From Corynebacterium mucifaciens (GTDB taxonomy: Bacteria; Actinomycetota; Actinomycetes; Mycobacteriales; Mycobacteriaceae): a stretch of 64,000 nucleotides of DNA. The notes under the pieces are model-generated. The model was not told where the DNA came from and ran no database searches. It saw only the letters and a list, made by a program, of their open reading frames with translations. Of the stretch, positions 54,104-61,725 are shown in pieces. The stretch covers positions 124,001 to 188,000 of the forward strand of contig NZ_JAAXPF010000001.1 of assembly GCF_012396315.1 (NCBI RefSeq). Direction: 5' to 3'. A program made the translations under genes and the position numbers. Position 1 is the stretch's first letter. Every line of letters begins with the position of its first letter.

Positions 54104-55451
54104 CTACAACTCCATACCGCCATCACGATCACGCTGCTGTTGCTGCTGGCGGCGCTTCTCGATGCGCTCGCGTGCACGCTGCTGCGCCCCGCCCTTCTTG
54201 CCTGAGGTCTGCGACTGCCTGAACAGCGTGTAACGCTCAAGCAACTCTGGGCTGCGATGCAGTTCTTGCACCAGGAACTTCTTATCCAAGTGCTCCAACT
54301 GTTGTCCTGACTTCACCGCTTCTTCGATGATGATGGCGGCTTCATCTTCGGCGTCCGTGTGCGCGTTGCGGCGGATCTGATCAGCCTCATCGCGGGCATC
54401 CTTGCGCGTTACTGCAGCGTCGCGTGTGGCCTCGTCGCGGATGCTCGTGGCCTCATCTCGTGCTTTGCTGCGGATCGTCTCGGCGTCGCGCTCAGCCTGC
54501 TTACGGGCCTCGTCGGTCTTGCGAGTGATCGTCTCTGCTTCGCTGCGAGCTGCGGCTGTAATATCGCCCGCCTTGGCCCGCGCAGTCTCTTCGGCTCGTT
54601 CGAGCAGCTCGTCTGCTTGCGCTTCGGCCAGGCCCAACTCCTGCTCAGCATCCTTGCGTGCTTCGCTGCGGATCTCTTCGGCTTCTTGCTCGGCCTTCTC
54701 GCGTGCTTCCTTGAGCACACGCTCGGCAACCTCGCGAGCCTGTGCTTCAGCATTCTCCTGTACGCGCTGGGCTGCTTCGCGGGCTTCTTGCGCCTGTTCA
54801 AGTTCCTTAGCAGCCTGCTCGCGGTCACGATCAATTGCGTCCATGTCGCGCTGCACGGATCGCTTCTTGACTTCCACATCATCCTCGCGCTTGGCGAGAT
54901 CGCGCTCCCGGTCTTGTTGCTCGGTGTAGCGGTCGAGGTTGAGTGACTCGTCATGACGTTCGGAGACTTCTAGTTCCACCGGATAGCCGAGCGAGTGCAT
55001 GTGTTCGCGCAGGCCCCGTTGCGCGTCGATGAACTTCTGGTTACCCGAGATCTGCTTGCCCTTCTTCGGGCCGGATGTGTACCGCACTGAGGTGTCAGTG
55101 TTGTACGCGATGCCGGGGCGGCAACGGAGCTTGTCGGGATCTTCGGGCTTCGGTGAGAACGTATCCGCCTGGAACTGGATGTGTGGCGTTGATTCGTCAA
55201 AGTTCATATCACCGCCAGCGACTGCGTCGATACCGCCGGGGATGAAGTTTTCTGCAAGCCAGCGCATTGACTCTTCGGGGTACTTCTTTGCTTCTTCGTA
55301 GTCGCGGGCGACATAGCGCGGACGTTTCACTTCGCGCCCGTCCCCCCTCACTGGTGTAGTAGTCGGGGATCTCCTTGCACATCGACTTCGGCAGATACAC
55401 GACGAACAGCGACGTCTCGAAACTGTTCTTCTGCACGCGCACTCCGTCCAT
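54104..55451 (-). pseudogene. Relaxase/plasmid-recombination-like gene with frameshift, long coiled-coil tail
   Basis: Two frames must be joined. From ATG 55451 the first reads FETSLFVVYLPKSMCKEIPD; near a run of six G at about 55347-55352 the frame shifts to KRPRYVARDYEEAKKYPEES, FIPGGIDAVAGGDMNFDEST and PHIQFQADTF, then a highly charged coiled coil of about 250 residues (Glu, Ala, Arg rich) ending QQQQRDRDGGMEL. The DESTPH core resembles the MobV/Pre relaxase motif (H.DE.TPH.H), but two metal-binding histidines are replaced (N and Q). The N-terminus is short. The shift may be a homopolymer sequencing error or true decay. Confidence 0.65.
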
Positions 55452-55711
55452 CCGAGGCGTCTACGGCCGCCACAGGGCCGTACAGCCGCTGCCACAAAGA
55501 TGAACCAATCGAGTCGCGGCGCTATGTATCTGTGTCAGCAGCTGCCGCTGGATCTGCTGCGAGCGGGCGCTCGCGAAACACACGTCGCTGGCGGTGCTCA
55601 TTACATGCGCTTGCGCGCATATGTCCGCCGCGAGCGTGATGCGTCTGCACCGATAGTGTGCTTGTGGCACGGGCCGATATGGAGTGTGTTACTCAGCCCG
55701 TGTCGTTGACC

Positions 55712-55763
55712 CCCGCAGCAGCATCAACACCGCCTTGTGGCGGATAGCTCGCTGCGGGATTTT
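55712..55763 (+). terminator. Nested hairpin with T-run at the left edge of the stem-loop region
   Basis: CCCGCAGC/GCTGCGGG encloses CCGCC-TTGT-GGCGG and is followed by ATTTT on the plus strand. Confidence 0.5.
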
Positions 55764-55833
55764 CACCACCCTGCAATGACCGCCTGACGGCGGTGCCAGA
55801 GTGCAGGGTGTGGCTGTGCGCACCACGTAAACG

Positions 55834-55959
55834 ATGTCGGTCTTGCCGTGCGGTTAGACACCTTTTGCTCGCAGGCTCGCTGCAGGTGTCTCGATGACGC
55901 GGGAAGACGCCGCAAGCGGCGTTTCCACCCGTCATCGGCCCTTACTTTAAGACCGACAT
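55834..55959. repeat. Three-way-junction-like structure
   Basis: ATGTCGGTCTT (55834-55844) pairs with AAGACCGACAT (55949-55959), 11 bp perfect. Inside lie AGACACCT/AGGTGTCT (55856-55891) and GATGACG/CGTCATC (55893-55936), the latter enclosing ACGCCGC-AA-GCGGCGT. Confidence 0.6.
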
Positions 55960-56390
55960 ACAACGGACGTAGCCACATGTGGTGCGCACAGCGAGGCGAC
56001 CTGCAGGTTTTGCGTAGGCACCATGTGCGCTTCGCGCATCAACGGGCCGTTTCGGGTAAGGGTCGAAGACCACGTTACAACCCGAAACACGCAGGTCGCA
56101 GCCCCCTTCTGTGTCAAAACCCCTATATGTTTGTCGTTATAGGGGTAGAAGGGGGAAAAGGGCATAAGGGGGTGCGACGCCTCCGCTGCGCTCCGGCGCT
56201 CGGCATAGCCGAGGCACTGCACCGGGTATTACTGCTCGCTGGCGCTCGCATAACCCGGTGCCCGGCGCTGACGCGCCGCCCCTTACAGCCCCAGACTCAG
56301 ACCTCGCTCGCTCGGTCTGGCTGGGTCTACCTTTCCCTCCGCTGCGCTCCGGTCAAGGTGCCCAATAGTGCAGCTGGCGCTGCACCTTGT

Positions 56391-56494
56391 GTGATGACCC
56401 ATGCTTTACGTCACGACACTGCTGGCAATCCGATATATCCCGTCGATATGTATTCGGATATGCCAGCATCGATGTGTCGTGTTTGGGTCATCAC
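56391..56494. repeat. 104-nt composite hairpin with four coaxial stems
   Basis: From outside in: GTGATGACCC/GGGTCATCAC (10 bp), ACGACAC/GTGTCGT (7), GCTGGCA/TGCCAGC (7), ATCCGA/TCGGAT (6). Such long matched pairing in an otherwise non-repetitive sequence is unlikely by chance. Confidence 0.65.
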
Positions 56495-56858
56495 GAAACG
56501 CTCCATCACGGCAAGCCTGCCGTGATGGATATTGGCGTATCTCACGACGCGGCAGTATGCGGCGTCCGCCGCATATCACTTGCCGTCGCGGTCACAACTT
56601 CAGCAGCACAGCTGCTGAAATCTGCTCTGTCCACGCTGCTGTCTTTGCTGCACCCACGGCCACAGCTACCGGCATATCTCGTCGCGCACGACACCATGCC
56701 TGCTGCGGCCGCGCATCACAGCAGCGCGACATACCGCCAGCCATGTGGCGGATGATCCAGGCGACGGGGCAGGTGCTTATATGCCCCGTCGCCGATACCG
56801 GCGCAAGCATCGTGACAGTGTCACGTGTAGCGGTGCCGCAGCCACCCGCACACACGCG

Positions 56859-56883
56859 AAAACCCCGCCCTTGCGAGCGGGGT
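56859..56883 (-). terminator. Terminator of the small acidic protein gene
   Basis: On the minus strand ACCCCGC, an 8-base loop, GCGGGGT and then TTT; about 87 bases after the stop at 56970. Confidence 0.65.
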
Positions 56884-56969
56884 GTGTGGCGACATCAAAC
56901 GTGACGGCTGTACGTCGTCACGCCGCGTGGCCGTACACACATGAGGTGATTGCGTGTACGGCTAAAGGG

Positions 56970-57239
56970 TTAGTCGGGTACAACTTCTAGATGCCGCTTC
57001 GGCTTACTGCCCTCGGTGCTCTCAGGCGTGTCGCCGTCACCGTTCTCAGGTGTATCGCTGTCCCCTTCGGTGCTGGCGGACTTGTCACCGTCGAGATTCA
57101 CCTCGAACTCTTCGGCATACTTGCGCAACTGCGCAAGGCGCTCCTTTGTCGCTTTGTGTGCACGGCGCGCCTCGTTCACGGTATCTTTTGCTTGCTGCTC
57201 ATCGCGCAGCGCTGCTGCGTAATCGTCTCTGAAAGACAT
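56970..57239 (-). CDS. Small coiled-coil protein with acidic repeat tail
   Basis: An 89-aa protein: MSFRDDYAAALRDEQQAKDT and a helical stretch to about residue 50 (HKATKERLAQLRKYAEEFEV), then an acidic tail with the near-repeat GDSDTPENGDGDTPESTEG and a basic end KPKRHLEVVPD. The start ATG 57239 has AAGGAG 8 bases upstream. Unrecognised; its place upstream of the relaxase-like gene makes an accessory mobilization role possible, but this is only positional inference. Confidence 0.6.
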   Translation of the reverse strand: MSFRDDYAAALRDEQQAKDTVNEARRAHKATKERLAQLRKYAEEFEVNLDGDKSASTEGDSDTPENGDGDTPESTEGSKPKRHLEVVPD

Positions 57240-57410
57240 GGTTTGTTCTCCTTGGTTGAATGAACTGTTTATTTGGACTCGGGGCACGACGGTGGAGCGC
57301 GCGTGTGTAGTAGCACGGCCATCACCCATCAGCCCTCGCACTCAGTTCAAGACCCAGCCTGACTAGCTGAGCTAAGCGGCGGGATCTCGTCGTAGGCGGG
57401 TTTGTCCGCA

Positions 57411-57719
57411 TTAGTGCTTCACACCGCCCAGCACCGTGACGAGCTGCTGGCGCTGCTCATCTGTCAGTTGGGGCGCTGCATTCACGACGGCATCGACGAA
57501 GCCGTCGAATAGCTGCGGGGCAGGGCGGCGTGCGGCCGCGAGGTAGGCGTCGAGATCGTCTTGGCGAATCCGATAGGCGGTGCCGAAACGGTGGAATGAA
57601 AGACGGCCCTCTTTAATAGCTTTTCGCAACGTGGACTCGGAGCCGACGCCGAGATCGGCGAGTTCCTGCAGCGTGTAAAAGCGTGGCGCGACGGCGGTAG
57701 TCGTGTCCTTTTCGGACAT
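57411..57719 (-). CDS. Excisionase-type helix-turn-helix protein
   Basis: A 102-aa protein. An excisionase/MerR-like HTH (residues about 13-60): RFYTLQELADLGVGSESTLR, KAIKEGRLSFHRFGTAYRIR, QDDLDAYLAA. The C-terminal helix pair ends VVNAAPQLTDEQRQQLVTVL. A diverged paralogue with the same two parts lies at 61371. The SD (AGGAG) lies in the 3' arm of a terminator-like hairpin immediately before ATG 57719. It probably controls element genes or excision. Confidence 0.8.
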   Translation of the reverse strand: MSEKDTTTAVAPRFYTLQELADLGVGSESTLRKAIKEGRLSFHRFGTAYRIRQDDLDAYLAAARRPAPQLFDGFVDAVVNAAPQLTDEQRQQLVTVLGGVKH

Positions 57720-57727
57720 AGAAAAAC

Positions 57728-57757
57728 GCTCCTGGGCAGATTGATCTGTCCCGGAGC
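57728..57757 (-). promoter_or_regulatory. Attenuator-like hairpin holding the HTH gene's ribosome-binding site
   Basis: On the minus strand GCTCC-GGGACAGA-TCAA-TCTGCCC-A-GGAGC (one G-T pair) followed by GTTTTTC and ATG. The SD AGGAG is part of the 3' arm, so the structure could both stop transcription and hide the start. Confidence 0.6.
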
Positions 57758-58165
57758 GGGGTGCTTTACCGGCTTGCTATTCAGGCGGCTTGGAGTGCCG
57801 TGCTCAACTCGCTAGAACGGTGGTCTGCCGTCCCATCGCTTTACGGGAGCGCTTACTCCCTACCTGACCGCTTTTGTGGTTGGCAATGCCGTTGCCGACC
57901 GGTCTATCTCGTCGGAGGAACCGCGCCTATCACGGTCGAGAGGCTGTCTCTTTATGAATTATCCTCGGGGTTATCCCCCGTATGCGGCTGGCTAAACCAA
58001 AAACGAATTAAAACGCCACATACGGTCTGGGGGCCATCGTACGGAACTTATGCGTCGCGCACAATAGCCTGCGACCTAATCTTTACGAATCGAACCGAGC
58101 ACGTTTCTACACGCCACGTGGCACGGCTGGGGTGTTGTGGTGGGGCAGCTGTTGTGTGGCGGCAT
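57758..58165. other. Intergenic region without a recognisable gene
   Basis: About 400 bases with lower GC toward the right. A long-range inverted repeat CCCCCGTATG ... CATACGG-TCT-GGGGG lies at roughly 57974-58037. No open frame here has coding character. Confidence 0.5.
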
Positions 58166-58883
58166 GGTGACACGCAAGGGGCGCGCCTTTTTGTGACCTG
58201 TGACACGTCTATAGTGTGCTCGTTTCGTAGTTTTGACCTCGTTTCGTAATTTGCCGATCAAAATACGAAAAAATTACGAAACGCTCTACCTGCGGTTTCG
58301 TAGAACTACGAAAATCGGAAAACCAAATTACGAAACACGCGATAACGCTGTGACCTGCACAGACACGTCACATTTCGGGGATGTTTCGTAATTTTGCGGC
58401 ATTTCGACCCAAACCTTTTAAGGGAGAGACACAGACACACATTACGGGCACATGTCTACGACATAGACCGTCCTCATTGAGGGCACGCTGCAGGGGTTGT
58501 AGCTATGTGACACGGCCGGGATGCTGCGTCACGGTGACACGCAAGGGGCGCGCCTTTTTATGACCTGTGACACGTCTGTAGCGCGCTCGTTTCGTAGTTT
58601 TGACCTCGTTTCGTAATTTGCCGATCAAAATACGAAAAAATTACGAAACGCTCTACCTGCGGTTTCGTGATTTCCGCAAACGAAAAGAACAAAACTACGA
58701 AACACGCGATAACGCTGTGACCTGCATAGACACGTCACATTTCGGCGGTGTTTCGTAATTTTGCGGTATTTCGACCCAAACCTTTTAAGAGAGAGACACA
58801 GACACGCATTGCAGGCACATGTCTACGACACAGGGCGTCCTCGTTGAGGGCACGCTGCAGGGGTTGCAGCTATGTGACACGGG
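58166..58883. repeat. Tandem duplication, 367-bp period, rich in TTTCGTA boxes
   Basis: Copy A 58166-58516 and copy B 58533-58883 align at a constant offset of 367 bases with no indels I can see and only scattered substitutions, except for a block of about 30 bases (near 58302-58331 in A, 58669-58698 in B) that is unrelated. Each copy carries 6-8 TTTCGTA/TACGAAA boxes. AT-rich and protein-free, it resembles an iteron array of a replication origin or a partition site. Confidence 0.75.
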
Positions 58884-58983
58884 ACACAATCGCAATCAAG
58901 GTGTCTCTTCTTTTTTAGATTTTCTTCAAAAAGTGGAAAAATTACGAAACGAAAACCATTTACGCTGCTCAACGTATGTTTTT

Positions 58984-59075
58984 GTGTTTCGTAGTTTTGT
59001 TCTTTTCGTTTACGAGATTACGAAATGACCCGCAAATACCTACCGTGACCTGCGGTGATGTGTTTCGTATTTTTC
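58984..59075. repeat. Partial third copy of the repeat, inverted
   Basis: GTGTTTCGTAGTTTTGTTCT and the next 8 bases (28 bases in all from 58984) are the exact reverse complement of part of copy B (58677-58704). Further TACGAAA and TTTCGTA boxes follow. Pairing with copy B would give a large cruciform or an invertible segment. Confidence 0.6.
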
Positions 59076-59373
59076 TGCGTAATTTCACGTCGCCCGAAGC
59101 AGACACCCTGCCGTGTACTTGCTGCAGGGCTGCGGCCGTCCCTCCATGTGGAGCGTCAGTGTCGATGCTGTAACTTAAACGTACATACATTTGTGGCGCT
59201 CTCGTTACGTGTCTGTGCATTGCCGAGCTCTTTACTGTTGTGTGTGGGCGCGCAGCCGTAGTGTCCGTGCCACTCCGAGTAGGGCGCGTCGTACCCCAAA
59301 CCCATGTTCAATTAAATTCCAATCCAGAGAGGTCTTGCACTGTTGCGGTGCGGTTGTCTTCTTTCTCACCGTA

Positions 59374-59403
59374 TTGGACCCTGCGAAATTAATTGGATAC
59401 GAT
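59374..59403 (+). promoter_or_regulatory. erm(X) promoter
   Basis: TTGGAC (59374-59379) and TACGAT (59398-59403) are 18 bases apart and lie just before the leader peptide. Confidence 0.6.
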
Positions 59404-59409
59404 AGGCCC

Positions 59410-59457
59410 ATGTTGATTTCAGGTTCCGTTTTCATGCGGCCGCTCACCAGCCGCTAA
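59410..59457 (+). CDS. erm(X) leader peptide
   Basis: MLISGSVFMRPLTSR, 15 codons, encoded directly upstream of erm(X). Macrolide-stalled translation of such leaders opens the mRNA structure that hides the methylase start, giving drug-inducible expression. Known corynebacterial erm(X) leaders also begin MLISG. Too short for normal gene calling; support comes from position and similarity. Confidence 0.8.
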   Translation: MLISGSVFMRPLTSR

Positions 59458-59558
59458 GGCGGTTTTCTCCCTCCCGCAGGTTAGAAACCGCTCCGGTCCT
59501 TTAGCCGGGCGGCCATTTGCCATGCCCGGCTCCGTTTCAACTCCACGGAGCACACCTG
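59458..59558 (+). promoter_or_regulatory. Translational attenuator of erm(X)
   Basis: Three competing stems are visible: GCGGTTT/AAACCGC, GCCGGGC/GCCCGGC and GCTCCG/CGGAGC. The last contains the erm(X) SD (CGGAG, about 10 bases before ATG), so it would sequester it. Confidence 0.7.
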
Positions 59559-60413
59559 ATGTCTACATACGGATACGGCCGTCACGAACATGGCCAAAAT
59601 TTTCTCACAGACCACAAGATCATCAACTCCATCGTCGATCTTGTAAAACAAACCTCCGGCCCCATCATTGAGATCGGGCCAGGAAGCGGTGCCCTCACTC
59701 ACCCGATATCCCACTTGGGGAGGGCAATAACGGCAGTTGAGGTAGACGCAAAACTAGCTGCCAAACTCACAAAAAAGACCGCCTCGGCGTCGGTCGAAGT
59801 GGTCCATGATGATTTCCTCAACTTCCCGTTACCCGCCACTCCCTGCGTCATTGTGGGAAACATTCCCTTTCACCTCACCACTGCCATTCTTCGAAAGTTG
59901 TTGCATGCGCCGGCATGGACTGCCGCTGTACTCCTCATGCAGTGGGAAGTCGCTCGCCGCCGGGCCGGGGTAGGTGCAAGCACGATGATGACAGCTCAGT
60001 GGTCCCCATGGTTCACGTTTCACCTTGGTTCCCGAGTACCAAGGTCTGCTTTCCGGCCACAGCCAAACGTTGACGGGGGGATCTTAGTGATCCGCCGGGT
60101 GGGTGACCCGAAGATCCCGATAGAGCAACGCAAAGCCTTTCAGGCGATGGTGCACACCGTTTTCACCGCCCGGGGACGCGGGATAGGGGAAATTCTCCGA
60201 AGGGCAGGGTTGTTTTCATCACGTTCAGAGACACAATCATGGTTGCGCTCGCGAGGAATCGACCCCGCAACCCTACCTCCCAGATTGCACACCAGCGACT
60301 GGATCGATCTCTTCCAGGTGACTGGTTCCTCTTCACCGCGCCATCGGCCCATTTCACAATCGGGAAGTAGTCAACGCCCTCCTCAACGGAAAAATCGAGG
60401 CCGGCGGCGGTAA
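59559..60413 (+). CDS. erm(X): 23S rRNA (adenine-N6)-dimethyltransferase Erm(X)
   Basis: A 284-aa methylase that modifies A2058 of 23S rRNA and gives macrolide-lincosamide-streptogramin B resistance. It opens MSTYGYGRHEHGQNFLTDHK; SAM motif I IIEIGPGSGALTHP (residues 36-49), motif IV VGNIPFHLTT (N101-I-P-F), and a long basic C-terminus (SQRPPQRKNRGRRR). The protein closely follows corynebacterial Erm(X) as I remember it, with a few substitutions. The start ATG 59559 is set by the attenuator. It is normally carried by Tn5432 between IS1249 copies; no such element is visible here. Confidence 0.96.
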   Translation: MSTYGYGRHEHGQNFLTDHKIINSIVDLVKQTSGPIIEIGPGSGALTHPISHLGRAITAVEVDAKLAAKLTKKTASASVEVVHDDFLNFPLPATPCVIVGNIPFHLTTAILRKLLHAPAWTAAVLLMQWEVARRRAGVGASTMMTAQWSPWFTFHLGSRVPRSAFRPQPNVDGGILVIRRVGDPKIPIEQRKAFQAMVHTVFTARGRGIGEILRRAGLFSSRSETQSWLRSRGIDPATLPPRLHTSDWIDLFQVTGSSSPRHRPISQSGSSQRPPQRKNRGRRR

Positions 60414-60483
60414 TCCCCCCACCACCAAAACCGAAATCCACCAGTAGTAGTGAACGACCCATGTTCGTCTACCGTGAGCCGCG

Positions 60484-60957
60484 TTATGGCAGTGACGTGT
60501 TCTCGTCGGGCACAGTCATAGTTCCCGGCGTTGCCAGCGACAGGGTTCTACACCCAGCAGCGGGACCGATCAAAATCACCCGCACGGGGAACGACCCTGC
60601 TGGTGGTTTCGATTTTGATGAAAGCGAGGAGACATAGCCCCTCGCCAACTCCCCGTAGCTGGCGAACAGTAGCTCCTGGCGCTGGCGCTCGTTGGTGAGT
60701 TTGCGTGCCACATCGAAAGCCTTATCGACTTCCCGGTCCAAGTTGTTGTGGGCCTTGAGCAGAATTGGGTCCATCGATAACGGGTTGTAGTGCTCCGCGA
60801 GTGACCGCTGGGGGTGCCGCTCGCGTGCCCGCAGCACCAACTGTCCAGCGTCGATGATTCGCTGCTGCGCCTTCTCATCTAGTTCACACAGAGCTGGTCC
60901 GCAGTTGTAGCTCCCGATGTACTCCGAAAAACGGAAAAAATAGATAGTGGGGATACA
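60484..60957 (-). pseudogene. C-terminal fragment of an MmeI-like (Type IIL/IIG) DNA methyltransferase
   Basis: An open frame without its own start. The recognisable part reads ALCELDEKAQQRIIDAGQLV, LRARERHPQRSLAEHYNPLS, MDPILLKAHNNLDREVDKAF and ERQRQELLFASYGELA, the end of MmeI-like restriction-methyltransferase proteins (roughly 60640-60900). Methyltransferase motifs and nuclease are absent. Beyond the match the frame runs on toward erm(X) without similarity. A remnant left by recombination. Confidence 0.55.
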
Positions 60958-61370
60958 TCAACCTTCCACTTTCCATTCTTCCGGCTCAGAGTATTGAGGG
61001 GTCTGGGACCGGGTCCGTAAACCCTTTATGTTTTTCGCGCACAGCGGTTTTTAGCGACGCACCCTATAGGTTTTCCGCAGAACTTATATGTGTTTCTGTG
61101 CACCCCATATGTTGTCTGTTTTAGCGGTATTTCGTTGTTAATTCCGCACGCGCGCATCAAATGGTTATTTATCGACGACACTCCGTCGAGTTCAAATTTA
61201 ACGTGTAACGCCGGGCGTTTATGACGCTTCTCCACCAGCTGCTCGCGCTGATATTCGCTCAGCGAACTTCGTGCTCTCAATGAAAACTGCTCCCCACTAG
61301 TCGGTAGCTGATTTCTCAGTCCAACTAATGGGGAGCAGTTCACCCAGGCTGGCGGGGTTTTTATTTGTGC
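60958..61370. other. AT-richer intergenic region with short repeats and an inverted repeat
   Basis: About 410 bases with no credible gene. AACTGCTCCCCA (61285-61296) and TGGGGAGCAGTT (61329-61340) form a 12-bp perfect inverted repeat. Around 61020-61120 similar segments of about 22 bases recur (TTATGTTTTTCGCGCACA, TATAGGTTTTCCGCAGAA, TATATGTGTTTCTGTGCA). Confidence 0.5.
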
Positions 61371-61685
61371 TCATTGCTGGCCGCCGCCCAGGAGCCGAGC
61401 GAGACGGTGGATCTGCTGATCATTCAGCGGGGGAGCAGCGGCGGTGATGCGGCTCACGGCCGACTCGATATCCTCAAGTGTCGGCTGGTGGCCGGTGGGG
61501 CGTTTGAGGGCCTCGAGGTCAGCCCTCTCGATCTTGATGCGCCCACCGATTCTGCTGGCGCGCAGATACCCCTCGTAGATGTACTTGCGGAGGGTGGAGT
61601 AGCCGCCGAAACCTTCGGCCACCGCATCCTGCAGACTAAGAAGTGTTTTCTCGTCTTCTAGTGACGGTAAGGCGAATGCGCCCAT
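61371..61685 (-). CDS. Second excisionase-type helix-turn-helix protein
   Basis: A 104-aa paralogue of the gene at 57411: an HTH part (LLSLQDAVAEGFGGYSTLRK, YIYEGYLRASRIGGRIKIER) and a C-terminal helix pair ending AAAPPLNDQQIHRLARLLGG. I place the start at ATG 61685 (MGAFALPSLEDE) with GGGAG 5 bases upstream; the longer frame would begin inside the leader hairpin (61694-61732, CCGGTAGCG/CGCTACCGG enclosing CCTTC/GAAGG). A 46-aa membrane ORF lies just upstream. Confidence 0.75.
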   Translation of the reverse strand: MGAFALPSLEDEKTLLSLQDAVAEGFGGYSTLRKYIYEGYLRASRIGGRIKIERADLEALKRPTGHQPTLEDIESAVSRITAAAPPLNDQQIHRLARLLGGGQQ

Positions 61686-61725
61686 GGAAACTCCCGGTAG
61701 CGTTTCTCCTTCCGTCAAGAAGGCG

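Larger units (their letters stand above)
55555..56962. other. Protein-free region densely packed with stem-loops
   Basis: I find no credible gene here, yet at least 16 inverted repeats follow one another. Examples: 55712-55758, 55767-55810, 55834-55959 (junction), 56102-56155 (CCCCCTTCT/AGAAGGGGG enclosing CCCCTATA/TATAGGGG), 56219-56261 (GCACCGGGT/ACCCGGTGC), 56391-56494, 56503-56528 (11 bp, 4-base loop), 56599-56619, 56760-56793 (12 bp perfect), 56811-56825 and 56930-56962. It lies upstream of the relaxase-like gene, where an oriT would be expected, and could alternatively encode a large structured RNA. Confidence 0.75.

Noticed and set aside
55848-56525. 225-codon plus-strand frame in the stem-loop region
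   Set aside because: No ribosome-binding site, no family resemblance, unusual composition (many His, Arg and Cys), and the DNA is better explained by nested inverted repeats.
58819-59028. 69-codon frame starting in copy B of the repeat (MSTTQGVLVEGTLQGL)
   Set aside because: The same frame in copy A has two TAG codons and the region is iteron-like; no SD.
60461-60637. 58-codon plus-strand frame after erm(X) (begins MFVYREPRYGSDVF)
   Set aside because: No ribosome-binding site and antisense to the methyltransferase fragment. Composition is protein-like, so I keep it only as a note.
61026-61343. 105-codon minus-strand frame in the AT-richer gap
   Set aside because: No SD, no recognisable family, and it covers short repeats and the inverted repeat.
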